33,938 nucleotides of DNA from Candidatus Coatesbacteria bacterium (GTDB taxonomy: Bacteria > RBG-13-66-14): assembly GCA_014728225.1 (NCBI GenBank), contig WJLX01000105.1, positions 1 through 33,938 on the forward strand. Reading direction: 5' to 3'. The notes beneath the pieces are model-generated. The model did no database searches, was not told the origin of the DNA, and worked only from the letters and a program-made list of their open reading frames with translations. The position numbers were made by a program, and so were the translations under genes. The first letter of the stretch is position 1. The number at the start of each line of letters is the position of its first letter. Positions 16,551-24,680 of the stretch are shown here, one piece after another.

Positions 16551-17615
16551 TTAACTGTCGGCTCTCGCAGACAATATTTGATGCAACTGAAGATTTTTCT
16601 TCGCCTGTGAGCAAACGGTGGGGGATGGTTTCCAGGCACTACCGGTCTCTAGAAAAGCTATCCCTGAACAGCGGCTGCACTGGATGGCAAACCGGCAATC
16701 CCGACAAGTTGGGTGAACTAATTTTGCAATGCCCCTCCAATACATCAGCCTGGACGAGTGTTGCCAAATACGAGCCACCGACTGGAACGCCGCCTTGCCC
16801 AAAACAAGAGGAGTTTGAATACAGGGCGAGATATCCCCATTGGGACTAACAGCAAATGTACTCAATCCTGCGTTACAAGGTACCGCCCGCCGAACGGGTT
16901 CGAGCGCGTGTGCTCTTGTTTCTGCTCCGCGAGGGACCGCTCGTTGTCCTTCCACCCAGGCTGTTTCGTCAACACTAAGGTAACAATCGGCCACGGGCTG
17001 CTCGCCCCTGTTAGTGGGCGTTATGTATCCCGTAGACACATAGGTGCCGCCGAGGTTGTGGGCTAATCGTTCCAGTCGATTATGCTGACGGTAGTTCTCT
17101 TTCAACAGGGAGGTCTTGATTTTGACGAAGAGGCCCGCCTCGCGGAACAGCCTAAGTGATCGAATGATACGCTCGAAACTACCCGGCACTCCACTGAAGG
17201 CATCCTGGGTTCGCGCATCCGCTCCATGGAGTGATACCTCGATAAAACGCACATTGGCCTGAACTAACCGCTCGACCTTTTCCTCATTATAATCGTAGGC
17301 ATTGGTAAATAACCGGATGAAAAAGCCGTCGTTGCCGAGTTCCTCCAACAGCTCCCAGAAAGCGGGGTACAGCGTCGGCTCGCCGCCGGTCAGCAGCAGG
17401 TTCACATCTCCAAGCTCGGCGGCCTCGCGAAAGATAGTCGTCCATTGAGCCGGGGACATCTCTTGCGCCCGGGAGCTGTTTCGATCAATGTAACAGTGTT
17501 TGCAGTTCAACTGGCAACGATAAGTCAGTTCGCAACTAATACTTAGGGGAATATTGCTTCTGCTCAGCGCTCTGCGAAAAGTGAAAAAATCCGCTCTTAG
17601 GTCGTCCGTGTTCAA
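16551..17615 (-). CDS. radical SAM peptide-modifying enzyme with SPASM domain
   Basis: 354 aa from TTG 17615, which overlaps the PqqD-like gene's TGA as TTGA and has GGAGG seven bases upstream; the longer open frame is non-native sequence. The radical SAM cluster is C-x3-C-x2-C at Cys34, 38 and 41, with GGEP at 77-80. The C-terminal SPASM-type cysteines are 247, 265, 304, 307, 313, 316 and 335 (C-R-D-C, then Q-C-S-R-C), expected to hold auxiliary [4Fe-4S] clusters. Such enzymes install thioether, C-C or epimerised residues in peptides. Base composition is far below its neighbours: two 60-base blocks counted (17281-17340, 17521-17580) are 26/60 G+C, against 42/60 just upstream. This points to separate acquisition. 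Confidence 0.9.
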   Translation of the reverse strand: MNTDDLRADFFTFRRALSRSNIPLSISCELTYRCQLNCKHCYIDRNSSRAQEMSPAQWTTIFREAAELGDVNLLLTGGEPTLYPAFWELLEELGNDGFFIRLFTNAYDYNEEKVERLVQANVRFIEVSLHGADARTQDAFSGVPGSFERIIRSLRLFREAGLFVKIKTSLLKENYRQHNRLERLAHNLGGTYVSTGYITPTNRGEQPVADCYLSVDETAWVEGQRAVPRGAETRAHALEPVRRAVPCNAGLSTFAVSPNGDISPCIQTPLVLGKAAFQSVARIWQHSSRLMYWRGIAKLVHPTCRDCRFAIQCSRCSGIAFLETGSAWKPSPTVCSQAKKNLQLHQILSARADS

Positions 17616-17896
17616 CGTACGACCTCCAGCACCTGGCGGCGGACGAGCTGCTCGACCAGTTCGCTCAGGTCGGCCTCCAGCACCGCGCGGTCGACGTCGT
17701 ACTCCTCGAGCAGGCTGTCGATGATCCCGCTCCACTCGCGCTCGCCGTCGCAGAGTTCCCAAAAGCGGGCCCCGACAGCCTGCAGGTTGTGCAGGTTGCC
17801 GTCGAAGGGCGTGATGATGAAGACCTCGTCTTCGACCCGGCGCCAGGGGATGTCCTGATGGCGGCGGGGAATGTCGTCGTCGAGCGGGCGGTTCAT
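17612..17896 (-). CDS. PqqD-family peptide-recognition protein
   Basis: 94 aa, the usual PqqD size. The family pattern is clear: a short beta start (VFIITPFDGNLHNLQAVG), then ARFWELCDGEREWSGIID (43-60), then a helical end (VLEADLSELVEQLVRRQVLE). PqqD-like domains are RiPP recognition elements that bind a precursor's leader and present it to the radical SAM partner. Start ATG 17896 has AAGGAG ten bases upstream; the frame is open further upstream, but that is sequence of the next gene. It lies 17 bp after the nucleotidyltransferase-like gene and is coupled to the radical SAM gene. Its G+C is typical of the operon, unlike that gene's. Confidence 0.88.
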   Translation of the reverse strand: MNRPLDDDIPRRHQDIPWRRVEDEVFIITPFDGNLHNLQAVGARFWELCDGEREWSGIIDSLLEEYDVDRAVLEADLSELVEQLVRRQVLEVVR

Positions 17897-17913
17897 CGGC
17901 GGTGTACTCCTTT

Positions 17914-18918
17914 TCAGTGACGCTCTCCCGCCCGGCGGACCAGGGGCCACAGCAGGCGGCTCAGGCCGTAGGTCAGGGCGCGGGCCGGACTCTGGCAGAG
18001 CAACAGGCCGAGCAGCCGGGCGCGGAGCTGCAGGCCGCCGGTGGACTTCAGCAACCGGAACCGGTAATCGTCGGCGGGCAGGATCGCCCCCGGGGGCAGC
18101 CGTCGGCGCAGGGCCGGGAAGCGGCGCAGGTAGGCCAGAGCAAAGTCGTAGAGCCGTTCCAGGCCGCAGCGGCGGGCGTTGCCCTTGACGGTCGCCCAGT
18201 CCACCAGGGGAGCCAGCCGGTGGAGGTCGAGGACCCAGAGCAGGTGGCGTTCGAAGAGGTGCTCCTTGGCCAGATGGGCCAGGGCGAACAGGGCGGCGTC
18301 CTCGAGACGGGGCACGTAGACGCGTCCGCTCTCCAGCTCCAGGGGCCGGCGATTGGCCCACAACTCATCGTAGCCGCGGTAGCGACCCGGCGGCACCAGA
18401 TCGAAGTGGACCTCGAGGCTGCGATCGTCCTTCTGCCAGCTCAGGTGGACCCAGGTGCGGTAGAGCCGTCGGGCGTAGGCGCCGTGTTCGCGGGTCAGCC
18501 AGCCGCCGCGCGCCAGCCGGCGCCGCAGCTCGTCGTACAACCGCCGGGGGCAGAAGAGGTCGATGTCGACGGAGGACCGGGCCCCCGGAGGATAGAGCAG
18601 CCGGGCGAAGTGGACGCCCTTGAGCACCACGGGCTGCAGTTCGCCGGCCAGGCGGGTCAGCTCGACGGTCAGGCCCTCGTTGATCAATTGGCGCCGCAGA
18701 ACCTCGAGCCGGGCCCGGCGCAGCTCGGCGGCGTAATCGGCGGGTAGTTCGTCCAGCAGGCCCGCCGTCTCCAACTCGGCGCAGACCGCGGCGCTGAGGC
18801 GCTCCAGAGCCAGCCGTCGGCGCAACTCCGGCTCATCGGCCAGTCGACGGGCCAACGCCGAAGTCGACCCCGAGACCAGTTCCAACAGCGCTACTTCTTG
18901 CCCAGGAAGCGCTGCCAC
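17914..18918 (-). CDS. uncharacterised nucleotidyltransferase-like protein (NTP_transf_5 type)
   Basis: 334 aa. The core signature is VVLKGVHFARLLYPPG then SVDIDLF (DID at 118-120), the G-x-D-x-D-type metal site of nucleotidyltransferase-fold proteins, followed by LEVHFDLVPPGR. This matches the family often found beside PqqD-like and S26-like proteins in exopolysaccharide and RiPP-type clusters; its reaction is not established. The rest is helical and Arg-rich. The start is uncertain: GTG 18918 overlaps the Wzc gene by 28 bp and has no clear ribosome-binding site; TTG 18885, just after the Wzc stop, is an alternative. Its place between wzc and the PqqD-like gene ties the peptide block to the capsule operon. 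Confidence 0.75.
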   Translation of the reverse strand: MAALPGQEVALLELVSGSTSALARRLADEPELRRRLALERLSAAVCAELETAGLLDELPADYAAELRRARLEVLRRQLINEGLTVELTRLAGELQPVVLKGVHFARLLYPPGARSSVDIDLFCPRRLYDELRRRLARGGWLTREHGAYARRLYRTWVHLSWQKDDRSLEVHFDLVPPGRYRGYDELWANRRPLELESGRVYVPRLEDAALFALAHLAKEHLFERHLLWVLDLHRLAPLVDWATVKGNARRCGLERLYDFALAYLRRFPALRRRLPPGAILPADDYRFRLLKSTGGLQLRARLLGLLLCQSPARALTYGLSRLLWPLVRRAGERH

Positions 18919-21287
18919 AGGGAGCGTTTCTGCGACGAATCGACCTCGCCGCGGTGGTAGTAATAGTAGTAGTAACGGTGCGACTTGTAGGTCCGGGTCA
19001 GGTCCACCTTGTTGAGGACGAAGCCCAGGATGTTGGCCCGCGCCTTGCGCAGGTGCGCCACGGCCTCGCGGGCGGCGTCGGCTTCGGTGCTCTCGCTCTG
19101 CAGCACCAGGATCGCCCCGTCGGCCAGGGTGCTCAGGATCGCCGGATCGGTAACCGCCAGCACCGGCGAGGTGTCCATCACGATACGGTCGAACCGCTGA
19201 CGCAGGCGCTCCACCAGGCGCCGGCAGCGCTTGCTGGCCAGCAGCTCCGAGGGGTTGGGCGGCAGGTGGCCGGCCGGCAGCAGGTAGAGGTCATCGATCC
19301 CCGTGGGACGGATGCACTCGTCGTCCTCGCGATCGCCCAGGATCAGCTCGGTGATCCCCGGCGTGGTGGGCACGCTGAAGTACTTCTGCAGCTCGGCCTT
19401 GCGCAGGTCGGTGTCGACCAGCAGCGTGGAGAGTCCCTGCTGGGCGAAGGAGAGGCCCAGGTTGGACGACAGGGTGGTTTTTCCGTCGCCCTTGCTGGGG
19501 CTGGTGACCGTAATCAGCTCCAGTTTACGGTCGACGCTGAAGTACTGGAGGTTGGTGCGCAGGATACGGTAGGACTCGGCCACCGGCGAACGGGGATGAC
19601 TCAGCAGCAGCGGCTTGTAGGGCTCGGGGGGGCGCTCGCTGTCGGCGATCTTGGGGATGACCCCCACCGAGCGAATCCCCAGCAGCTGGCTGGTCTCTTC
19701 GGCGGTCTTGAGGGTGGTGTCGTTGAGCTCGATGATCACGGCCAGCCCGACGCCGACGACGATGCCGATCAGCAGGCCGATCAGGATATCGCTGGTGTGA
19801 TTGGGGCTCACCGGGGCCCGGGGTACGAGAGCCTGGTCCAGAATGCGGGCGTCGCCGGTCTCCATGCTCTCGTTGATCCGCGCTTCCTCGTAGCGCTCCA
19901 ACAGCATGGTGTGGATCTTGTTGGCCACGTCGGCCCGGCGCTGACGCAGGGCCAGCTCCATCTCCTGCTTGGGCAGCTCGCCGATCCGGGCGCTCAGCGC
20001 GGCAATCTCCTCGTCGATCCCGCCCAGTTGAGCCTCCAGGCGTTCGATCTCCCCGGAGATGTAGCCACGGCGCCGCGACTGGCGCAGCTGTTCGCGCAAG
20101 TCCTCGGCTGCGGCGGTCAGCTGGCCGTCGATGGCCTGCAGACGCGGATTCAACGGACCGGTCTGCTCCTCGAGCTGCTGTCTCTCGACGAGCAAGCGGC
20201 CGATCTCCCCGGCGTAGGCCTGCAGCACCGGATCGGAATGAATGCCCTGCCAGGTCGTCAGCGTCGTCAAGCCCTCGACACCGAGCTCGCCCGTGGTCGT
20301 CAACTCCTCGATGGCGTCCTGAACGGCGTAGAGAGCGCTGAGGTCGGTGGCGATCTGATAACGCCGGGCCTCGGTGTTGGAGAGACGCTGGGTGGTTTGG
20401 GCGGCCTCGTTGGTGAAGGTGACCAGGCCGGTCTCCTCCTTATACCGGCGCAGCATATCCTCGGTGTTGCGCAGCTTGAGCTCGGCCACCTCGATCTGCT
20501 CGCCGATGAATTCCCGGGCTCGGCGGGCCCGCGACTGCTTCCAGCGCAGGTTTTCCTCGACGTAGACCTCGGCGACGGCGTTGGCCAGCTCGGCGGCGCC
20601 CTGGGGATCGGTGCGCCGCACACTGATGATGATCGTGTTGCCCTCCTTGGCCTTGCGCACGATGGTGCTCTGGCGGATGCCCTCGGCCAGGGTGGCGGGA
20701 TCGGAGGTGCGGATGGTGATGGTTTTGTCCGGGCTCGGCGAGGGATCCTCGAGGGTGAAGCCCATCAGGCCGTCGTCGGTGACGAAGGGTTCGGAGTAGG
20801 TACCCCGGCCGACGCTCTCTCCCGTGGCGGAACTCAGAAGCTCGTAGGAGTCGGTATCCTCGACGAGCTGATACTCGCCGGGGGGGAAGCCCTGTTCGAC
20901 CCAGGGGGAGATGAAGCTGGCGCCCTGGGGACCGTCCGCGCTGGCCTCGAAGGCCAGGTTGAGTTTATCGACCACCCCCAGGGAGGTGCTGCGGCTGGAG
21001 ATGATCTGGATCTCCGTCTCCAGCCGGTAGGGGTAGTAGTTGGAGTAGTAGCCGCCGATGAAGTTCTCCTGGCCCTGGGTTTCCAGCACCAGGGAACAGG
21101 CGGCGACGTAGGTCGGCGCCGTCGAGAAGGTGCGGTAGGCGCTGAAGGCGGTGATGGAGACTACGGCGAAAATGATGATCCACTTACGCTTGCGCAGGAT
21201 CAACAGGTAATCGGCCAACCGCGGTCCCTCGGAACTGGGGGGCCTTCCAGCGGTCTGTTCCTGCTGTTGGAAGTCTTCGGTCGCCAT
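18891..21287 (-). CDS. wzc: Wzc-type chain-length regulator with BY-kinase domain
   Basis: 798 aa inner-membrane protein. Wzz-type N-terminus with a first membrane helix at about 34-52, a long periplasmic region rich in helical coiled-coil (about 240-470) and a second helix at about 501-521. The cytoplasmic tyrosine kinase follows: Walker A SPSKGDGKTT (596-605), Walker A' LLVDTD (622-627), Walker B IVMDTSP (702-708) and a C-terminal six-tyrosine run (772-777), the autophosphorylation cluster. Such proteins set chain length and drive Wzy-dependent export with Wza. The ATG is one base after the wza stop. All BY-kinase landmarks are intact, so it should be active; a phosphatase partner is not in the window. 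Confidence 0.95.
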   Translation of the reverse strand: MATEDFQQQEQTAGRPPSSEGPRLADYLLILRKRKWIIIFAVVSITAFSAYRTFSTAPTYVAACSLVLETQGQENFIGGYYSNYYPYRLETEIQIISSRSTSLGVVDKLNLAFEASADGPQGASFISPWVEQGFPPGEYQLVEDTDSYELLSSATGESVGRGTYSEPFVTDDGLMGFTLEDPSPSPDKTITIRTSDPATLAEGIRQSTIVRKAKEGNTIIISVRRTDPQGAAELANAVAEVYVEENLRWKQSRARRAREFIGEQIEVAELKLRNTEDMLRRYKEETGLVTFTNEAAQTTQRLSNTEARRYQIATDLSALYAVQDAIEELTTTGELGVEGLTTLTTWQGIHSDPVLQAYAGEIGRLLVERQQLEEQTGPLNPRLQAIDGQLTAAAEDLREQLRQSRRRGYISGEIERLEAQLGGIDEEIAALSARIGELPKQEMELALRQRRADVANKIHTMLLERYEEARINESMETGDARILDQALVPRAPVSPNHTSDILIGLLIGIVVGVGLAVIIELNDTTLKTAEETSQLLGIRSVGVIPKIADSERPPEPYKPLLLSHPRSPVAESYRILRTNLQYFSVDRKLELITVTSPSKGDGKTTLSSNLGLSFAQQGLSTLLVDTDLRKAELQKYFSVPTTPGITELILGDREDDECIRPTGIDDLYLLPAGHLPPNPSELLASKRCRRLVERLRQRFDRIVMDTSPVLAVTDPAILSTLADGAILVLQSESTEADAAREAVAHLRKARANILGFVLNKVDLTRTYKSHRYYYYYYHRGEVDSSQKRSLWQRFLGKK

Positions 21288-21288
21288 G

Positions 21289-22026
21289 TCACCAGTTGAG
21301 GTAGTAGAGCCGGTTGAGATTGATCACCGAGGCAATGGTGGGGCTGAGACTGCCGAGGAAGGCGTTCCAGTCGCCGATGAAGGAGCGCGAAACGTAGACG
21401 ATGTCGCCGGAGCCCAGAGGGATGTCCCAGTTCGCCCCGCCGCCTTCCAGGATATCATCGACATTCACCAGATAGAGCTTGGTCGCCTCCGGCAACACCC
21501 GGACCACGGCCACCTCGCTGGCGACGGCGTGCTCGTTGAGGCCTCCGGCCTGGGACAGGGCCTCGATGAGGGAGATCCCGACCCGGTAGCCGTAGCGGCC
21601 GGGCTTGGCGACCTCGCCGAGGATGTAGACCCGACAGCTATTGTACTCCAGCACCTGGAGTCCGAGCTGCAACCGACCGAGGTAGGGCCGCCAGCCATCG
21701 GCTAGGGCTTCGCGTAACTGCCGCACGGTCAAACCGGCGGCGCGGAAGTCCTCCAACAGGGGCAGGTTGAGGTAGCCCTCGGGATCGACGAAATAGGCTC
21801 CGGACAACTCGGGGTGCTCGAGAACGGTGATGTTGATCTTGTCGTCGGGTCCCACGCGGTAGCTGGTCTCGGCCAGAAAGGCGGCGTCGACCACCGGGGC
21901 CTCGATGATCTCGACGGTACGCCCGGCCAGGGGATCCTCCACCGGCGCCTCCGCGGCAGCGCCGAGCGTCGCCGGCGCCGTGAGCGCCAGCGTCCATGCC
22001 GGGATCAAAACCGTGGTCAGCCTCAT
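21289..22026 (-). CDS. wza: Wza-type polysaccharide export protein (Poly_export/SLBB)
   Basis: 245 aa from ATG 22026 (GGTGA just upstream; a TTG at 22029 is less likely). Signal peptide in the first roughly 23 residues, without a lipobox cysteine. Poly_export domain from YRVGPDDKINITVLEHPEL to about residue 120, then one SLBB domain starting at VYILGEVAKPGRYGYRVG. At 245 aa it is much shorter than E. coli Wza (379 aa) and lacks the long C-terminal part with the outer-membrane helix, so it may form only the periplasmic section of the export channel. First gene of the operon; downstream of a sigma-54-like and a sigma-70-like promoter. Confidence 0.92.
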   Translation of the reverse strand: MRLTTVLIPAWTLALTAPATLGAAAEAPVEDPLAGRTVEIIEAPVVDAAFLAETSYRVGPDDKINITVLEHPELSGAYFVDPEGYLNLPLLEDFRAAGLTVRQLREALADGWRPYLGRLQLGLQVLEYNSCRVYILGEVAKPGRYGYRVGISLIEALSQAGGLNEHAVASEVAVVRVLPEATKLYLVNVDDILEGGGANWDIPLGSGDIVYVSRSFIGDWNAFLGSLSPTIASVINLNRLYYLNW

Positions 22027-22104
22027 CAAATCACCATCAGCTCGTAACGTTTAGTGGTGCAAACTACGGGTTCCGCATGGCGCGGAGCCCCTGTGGCATA
22101 GCGG

Positions 22105-22120
22105 TGCAAGAAGTATGCCA
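22105..22120 (-). promoter_or_regulatory. sigma-54-like promoter for the wza operon
   Basis: On the minus strand the bases read TGGCATA, CTTC, TTGCA: an excellent fit to the RpoN consensus with exact GG-N10-GC spacing. Transcription would start near 22094, about 70 bases before the wza ATG. An enhancer-binding activator would be needed; no activator gene is in the window. Confidence 0.6.
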
Positions 22121-22221
22121 ATCCCGTCCAGGCGGGCCTCGGCAGCGGAATAGCGGACGCGGGCGGTTCGCCTCCGGCGCTGAGGCAGGTGCGGGCGACC
22201 AGCGGTACATCCGGCGGGAGC

Positions 22222-22240
22222 GCCGTCGAACGGCTTTTTT
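22222..22240 (+). terminator. terminator-like hairpin in the control region
   Basis: On the plus strand GCCGT, a three-base loop, and ACGGC are followed by six T. It would stop rightward antisense transcription coming from the wza side before it reaches etfB. On the minus strand it would lie in the long leader, without a U-run. Confidence 0.35.
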
Positions 22241-22288
22241 CGGCCACCGCCGGTCGCGACGGCGTTAAAAGCCCCCTACTCGCTGGGA

Positions 22289-22317
22289 ATTATAAGCTTC
22301 CGGCTCAGCCGGGTCAA
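22289..22317 (-). promoter_or_regulatory. sigma-70-type promoter directed at the wza operon
   Basis: Minus-strand TTGACC (22312-22317), a 17-base spacer, and a perfect TATAAT (22289-22294). Transcription would start near 22282, leaving a leader of about 255 nt that passes over the sigma-54-like element. Confidence 0.65.
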
Positions 22318-22432
22318 CCCGGCCGGGGTGCGAATTCCGGGGTCTTAACTCCCTTGCGGGGGGCCTTTTGCCCCATTCGAGCCGTCGCCGGGGGTCGGGG
22401 AGTCGGTTTTCCGCGGGGGACCGCACCCGTGC

Positions 22433-22461
22433 TTGACCGTCGCCGGGGGCGTTGATATAAT
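22433..22461 (+). promoter_or_regulatory. sigma-70-type promoter of etfBA
   Basis: TTGACC (22433-22438), a 17-base spacer, and a perfect TATAAT (22456-22461). Start near 22468 gives a leader of about 44 nt to the etfB ATG. The hexamers and spacing are identical to those of the divergent promoter at 22289-22317. Confidence 0.75.
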
Positions 22462-22511
22462 CCCGCCGATTGCGCGATTATACCAAAACCGTCAGCGAGG
22501 CGAGGGCCGCC

Positions 22512-23309
22512 ATGCACTACGCCGTCTGCATCAAACAGGTGCCCGACATCACCGACGTCAAGATCGATCCCGAGCGCGGGACCCTGATCCGTGAGGGCGT
22601 GCCCAGCACAACCAACCCCTTCGACCTCTACGCCCTCGAGGCCGCCCTGGACCTGCGCGATCGTTACGGCGGCAAGGTCACCGCCCTGACCATGGGCCCG
22701 CCCCAGGCCGCCGACATCCTGCGCGACGCCGTCGCCATGGGCGTCGACGAAGTCGTCTTGCTTTCGGACCGCGCCTTCGCCGGAGCCGACACCCTGGCCA
22801 CCAGTTTCGTCCTGGCCACGGCGGCGGCCAAACTCGAACCCGCTCCACGGCTGATCTTCGCCGGCAAACAGGCCATCGACGGCGACACCGGTCAGGTCGG
22901 TCCCGGCATCGCCCGCCGCCTGGGCTGGACGCAGATCACCTACGCCTACCGTCTCGGCGAGCCCCGCGAGGACGCCATCGAGGTCGAGCGCCTGCTCGAG
23001 GACGGCCGCGAGGTCCTCGAGGCCCGGTTGCCCGCCGTGGTCAGCGTGGTCAAGGACCTCAACGAACCCCGCCTGCCCAGCCTGCGCGGTCTGCGCCGGG
23101 CCCGCCGACTCGAGGTCCCCGCCTGGGGGCTCGGCGATCTGGGCATCCCCGAGGAAGAGGTCGGCCTGGCCGGCTCGCCGACCCAGGTGGTCAAGATATT
23201 CAACCCCTCGAGCCGCAAGACCGAGGGCGAACTCTCCGACGCCCCGGCCCACCAGGCCGCCGCCCTGCTGGTCAAGTGGCTGGAGGACAACCGGGTTCTC
23301 GAAGCCTGA
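22512..23309 (+). CDS. etfB: electron transfer flavoprotein beta subunit
   Basis: 265 aa from ATG 22512 (GAGG just upstream), the usual EtfB length. N-terminus [10 protein letters not shown] followed by an [12 protein letters not shown] segment and [19 protein letters not shown]; the nucleotide-binding signature [14 protein letters not shown] is intact. EtfB binds AMP or, in bifurcating types, a second FAD, and passes electrons with EtfA. It sits 65 bp before the etfA gene under a strong promoter. No acyl-CoA dehydrogenase, lactate dehydrogenase or quinone oxidoreductase partner is in the window, so the electron donor is unknown. Confidence 0.95.
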   Translation: MHYAVCIKQVPDITDVKIDPERGTLIREGVPSTTNPFDLYALEAALDLRDRYGGKVTALTMGPPQAADILRDAVAMGVDEVVLLSDRAFAGADTLATSFVLATAAAKLEPAPRLIFAGKQAIDGDTGQVGPGIARRLGWTQITYAYRLGEPREDAIEVERLLEDGREVLEARLPAVVSVVKDLNEPRLPSLRGLRRARRLEVPAWGLGDLGIPEEEVGLAGSPTQVVKIFNPSSRKTEGELSDAPAHQAAALLVKWLEDNRVLEA

Positions 23310-23374
23310 ACCCGCCCCAGCGCCCGAACACCGGCTGTGACTACCCGCGCGAATCAACCCCCGGAGGTCGGCAA

Positions 23375-24553
23375 GTGGCCCACCTGCGCATCGAAGAAAA
23401 GCTCTGCATCGGCTGCGCCAAGTGCGTCAAGGTCTGCCCGTTCAACGCCCTGGAGATGGACGGCGATGTCGCCCGGGTCAACGAACGCTGCACCGACTGC
23501 GGCGCCTGCGTCGACGAATGCCCCGTCGACGCCATCGTCCTCGACCGGCCCGAGACCGTCGGCGGGATGGACCTCGCGGCCTATCGCGGCGTCTGGGTGG
23601 CCGTCGAGACCCAGGACGGCGCGCCGGCCCACGTCAGCCTGGAGCTGCTGGGCCAGGGCCGCGAGCTGGCCGACGACCTCGACGTGCCGCTGTCGGCCCT
23701 GCTGGCCGGCTCCGACGTCGCCGACGGCGCCGACGAGCTGATCGCCCACGGCGCCGACGTCGTCCACCTCGTCGAGCACCCCCTCCTCGAGCGCTACAAC
23801 ACCGACGGCTACGTCAAGGTCGCCGCCGAACTGATCGAGCGCTACAAACCCGAGATCGTCCTCTTCGGCGCCACCAACAACGGCCGTGACTGGGCCGGAG
23901 CCCTGGCCACCCGACTGGGCACCGGGTTGACCGCCGACTGCACCGGGCTGACCATCGACCGCGACGAACGCCGCCTGTTGCAGACCCGGCCGGCCTTCGG
24001 CGGCAACATCATGGCCACCATCATCACCCCGCGCCACCGGCCCCAAATGGCCACGGTGCGGCCCAAGGTCTTCCCCGTGCGCCCCGCGCCCGATCACGAG
24101 GGCCGGGTCGTCCGCGAAGAGGTCGACCTCGTCGACACCGACCTGCTGGCCGTGCTGAAGGAATTCATCCCCTCCAAGGCCGAATTCAACATCGCCGAGG
24201 CCCGGATCATCGTCTCCGGCGGCCGGGGCCTGGGCAAGCCCGAGCATTTCACCAAGATCTACGCCCTGGCCGAGGCCCTCGGCGGCGCCGTCGGAGCCAG
24301 CCGCGCCGCCGTCGACGCCGGCTGGATCCCCTACCCCCACCAGGTCGGCCAGACCGGACGCACCGTCCGCCCCCGACTCTACGTGGCCTGCGGCATCTCC
24401 GGCGCCATCCAGCACCTGGCCGGGATGAAGACCTCGGAATATATCATCGCCGTCAACAAGGACCGCAACGCGCCGATCTTCGACTTCGCCGACTTCGGCA
24501 TCGTCGGTGATCTGCACGAGGTCGTCCCCGAACTGACCAAGATGCTGCAGTAG
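23375..24553 (+). CDS. etfA: electron transfer flavoprotein alpha subunit with N-terminal 2[4Fe-4S] ferredoxin domain
   Basis: 392 aa from GTG 23375, chosen because GGAGG lies seven bases upstream. Residues 1-55 are a bacterial ferredoxin module: Cys11, 14, 17, 21 and Cys39, 42, 45, 49, two complete [4Fe-4S] sets. The EtfA body follows: an N-terminal domain (about 65-250), then the FAD domain with [19 protein letters not shown] and [27 protein letters not shown] (shown across its core). Ferredoxin-fused EtfA occurs in anaerobes, for example with caffeyl-CoA or lactate systems, often with flavin-based electron bifurcation. That suggests an anaerobic or fermentative host. It ends 27 bp before the terminator. 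Confidence 0.95.
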   Translation: MAHLRIEEKLCIGCAKCVKVCPFNALEMDGDVARVNERCTDCGACVDECPVDAIVLDRPETVGGMDLAAYRGVWVAVETQDGAPAHVSLELLGQGRELADDLDVPLSALLAGSDVADGADELIAHGADVVHLVEHPLLERYNTDGYVKVAAELIERYKPEIVLFGATNNGRDWAGALATRLGTGLTADCTGLTIDRDERRLLQTRPAFGGNIMATIITPRHRPQMATVRPKVFPVRPAPDHEGRVVREEVDLVDTDLLAVLKEFIPSKAEFNIAEARIIVSGGRGLGKPEHFTKIYALAEALGGAVGASRAAVDAGWIPYPHQVGQTGRTVRPRLYVACGISGAIQHLAGMKTSEYIIAVNKDRNAPIFDFADFGIVGDLHEVVPELTKMLQ

Positions 24554-24580
24554 CACGGCGAATCGTCTGCCGTAGCCGGT

Positions 24581-24612
24581 AAAACCGGGAGGCCGCGGCC
24601 TCCCGGTTTTTT
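24581..24612. terminator. bidirectional rho-independent terminator between etfA and the glycosyltransferase gene
   Basis: Bases 24581-24610 form a perfect 30-bp palindrome: AAAACCGGGAGGCC in the left arm and its exact complement on the right, with T-runs on both strands (six T on the plus strand). It lies between two convergent genes and can end both transcripts. Confidence 0.92.
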
Positions 24613-24680
24613 CTCACCGAAACCCACTTTCAATCCGCGCGGCTACTCCAGCCCCGGAAGGACAACCGGCCTCGGCCGCC

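Larger units (their letters stand above)
22027..22511. other. divergent control region between the polysaccharide operon and etfB
   Basis: 485 bp with no convincing gene. It holds two near-consensus sigma-70 promoters pointing apart, a sigma-54-like element close to wza, and a plus-strand terminator-like hairpin between them. If the distal minus-strand promoter is used, the wza mRNA has a leader of about 255 nt. A 73-codon frame (22247 down to 22026) runs through that leader and ends one base into the wza start, but it has no ribosome-binding site. No known riboswitch pattern was recognised. Confidence 0.6.

Noticed and set aside
18954-21299. 781-codon open frame on the plus strand
   Set aside because: Antisense to wzc, which shows every Wzc/BY-kinase motif. 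The plus-strand product is a Gly/Gln/Val/Asp-rich shadow without known domains.
22026-22247. 73-codon leader frame before wza, ending TGATG with the wza start
   Set aside because: The overlap is attractive, but there is no ribosome-binding site, no motif, and the sigma-54-like start would lie inside it. Kept as a possibility, not a gene.
22314-23357. 347-codon minus-strand frame opposite etfB
   Set aside because: It covers the etfB gene and its promoter in antisense and has only shadow-type composition.
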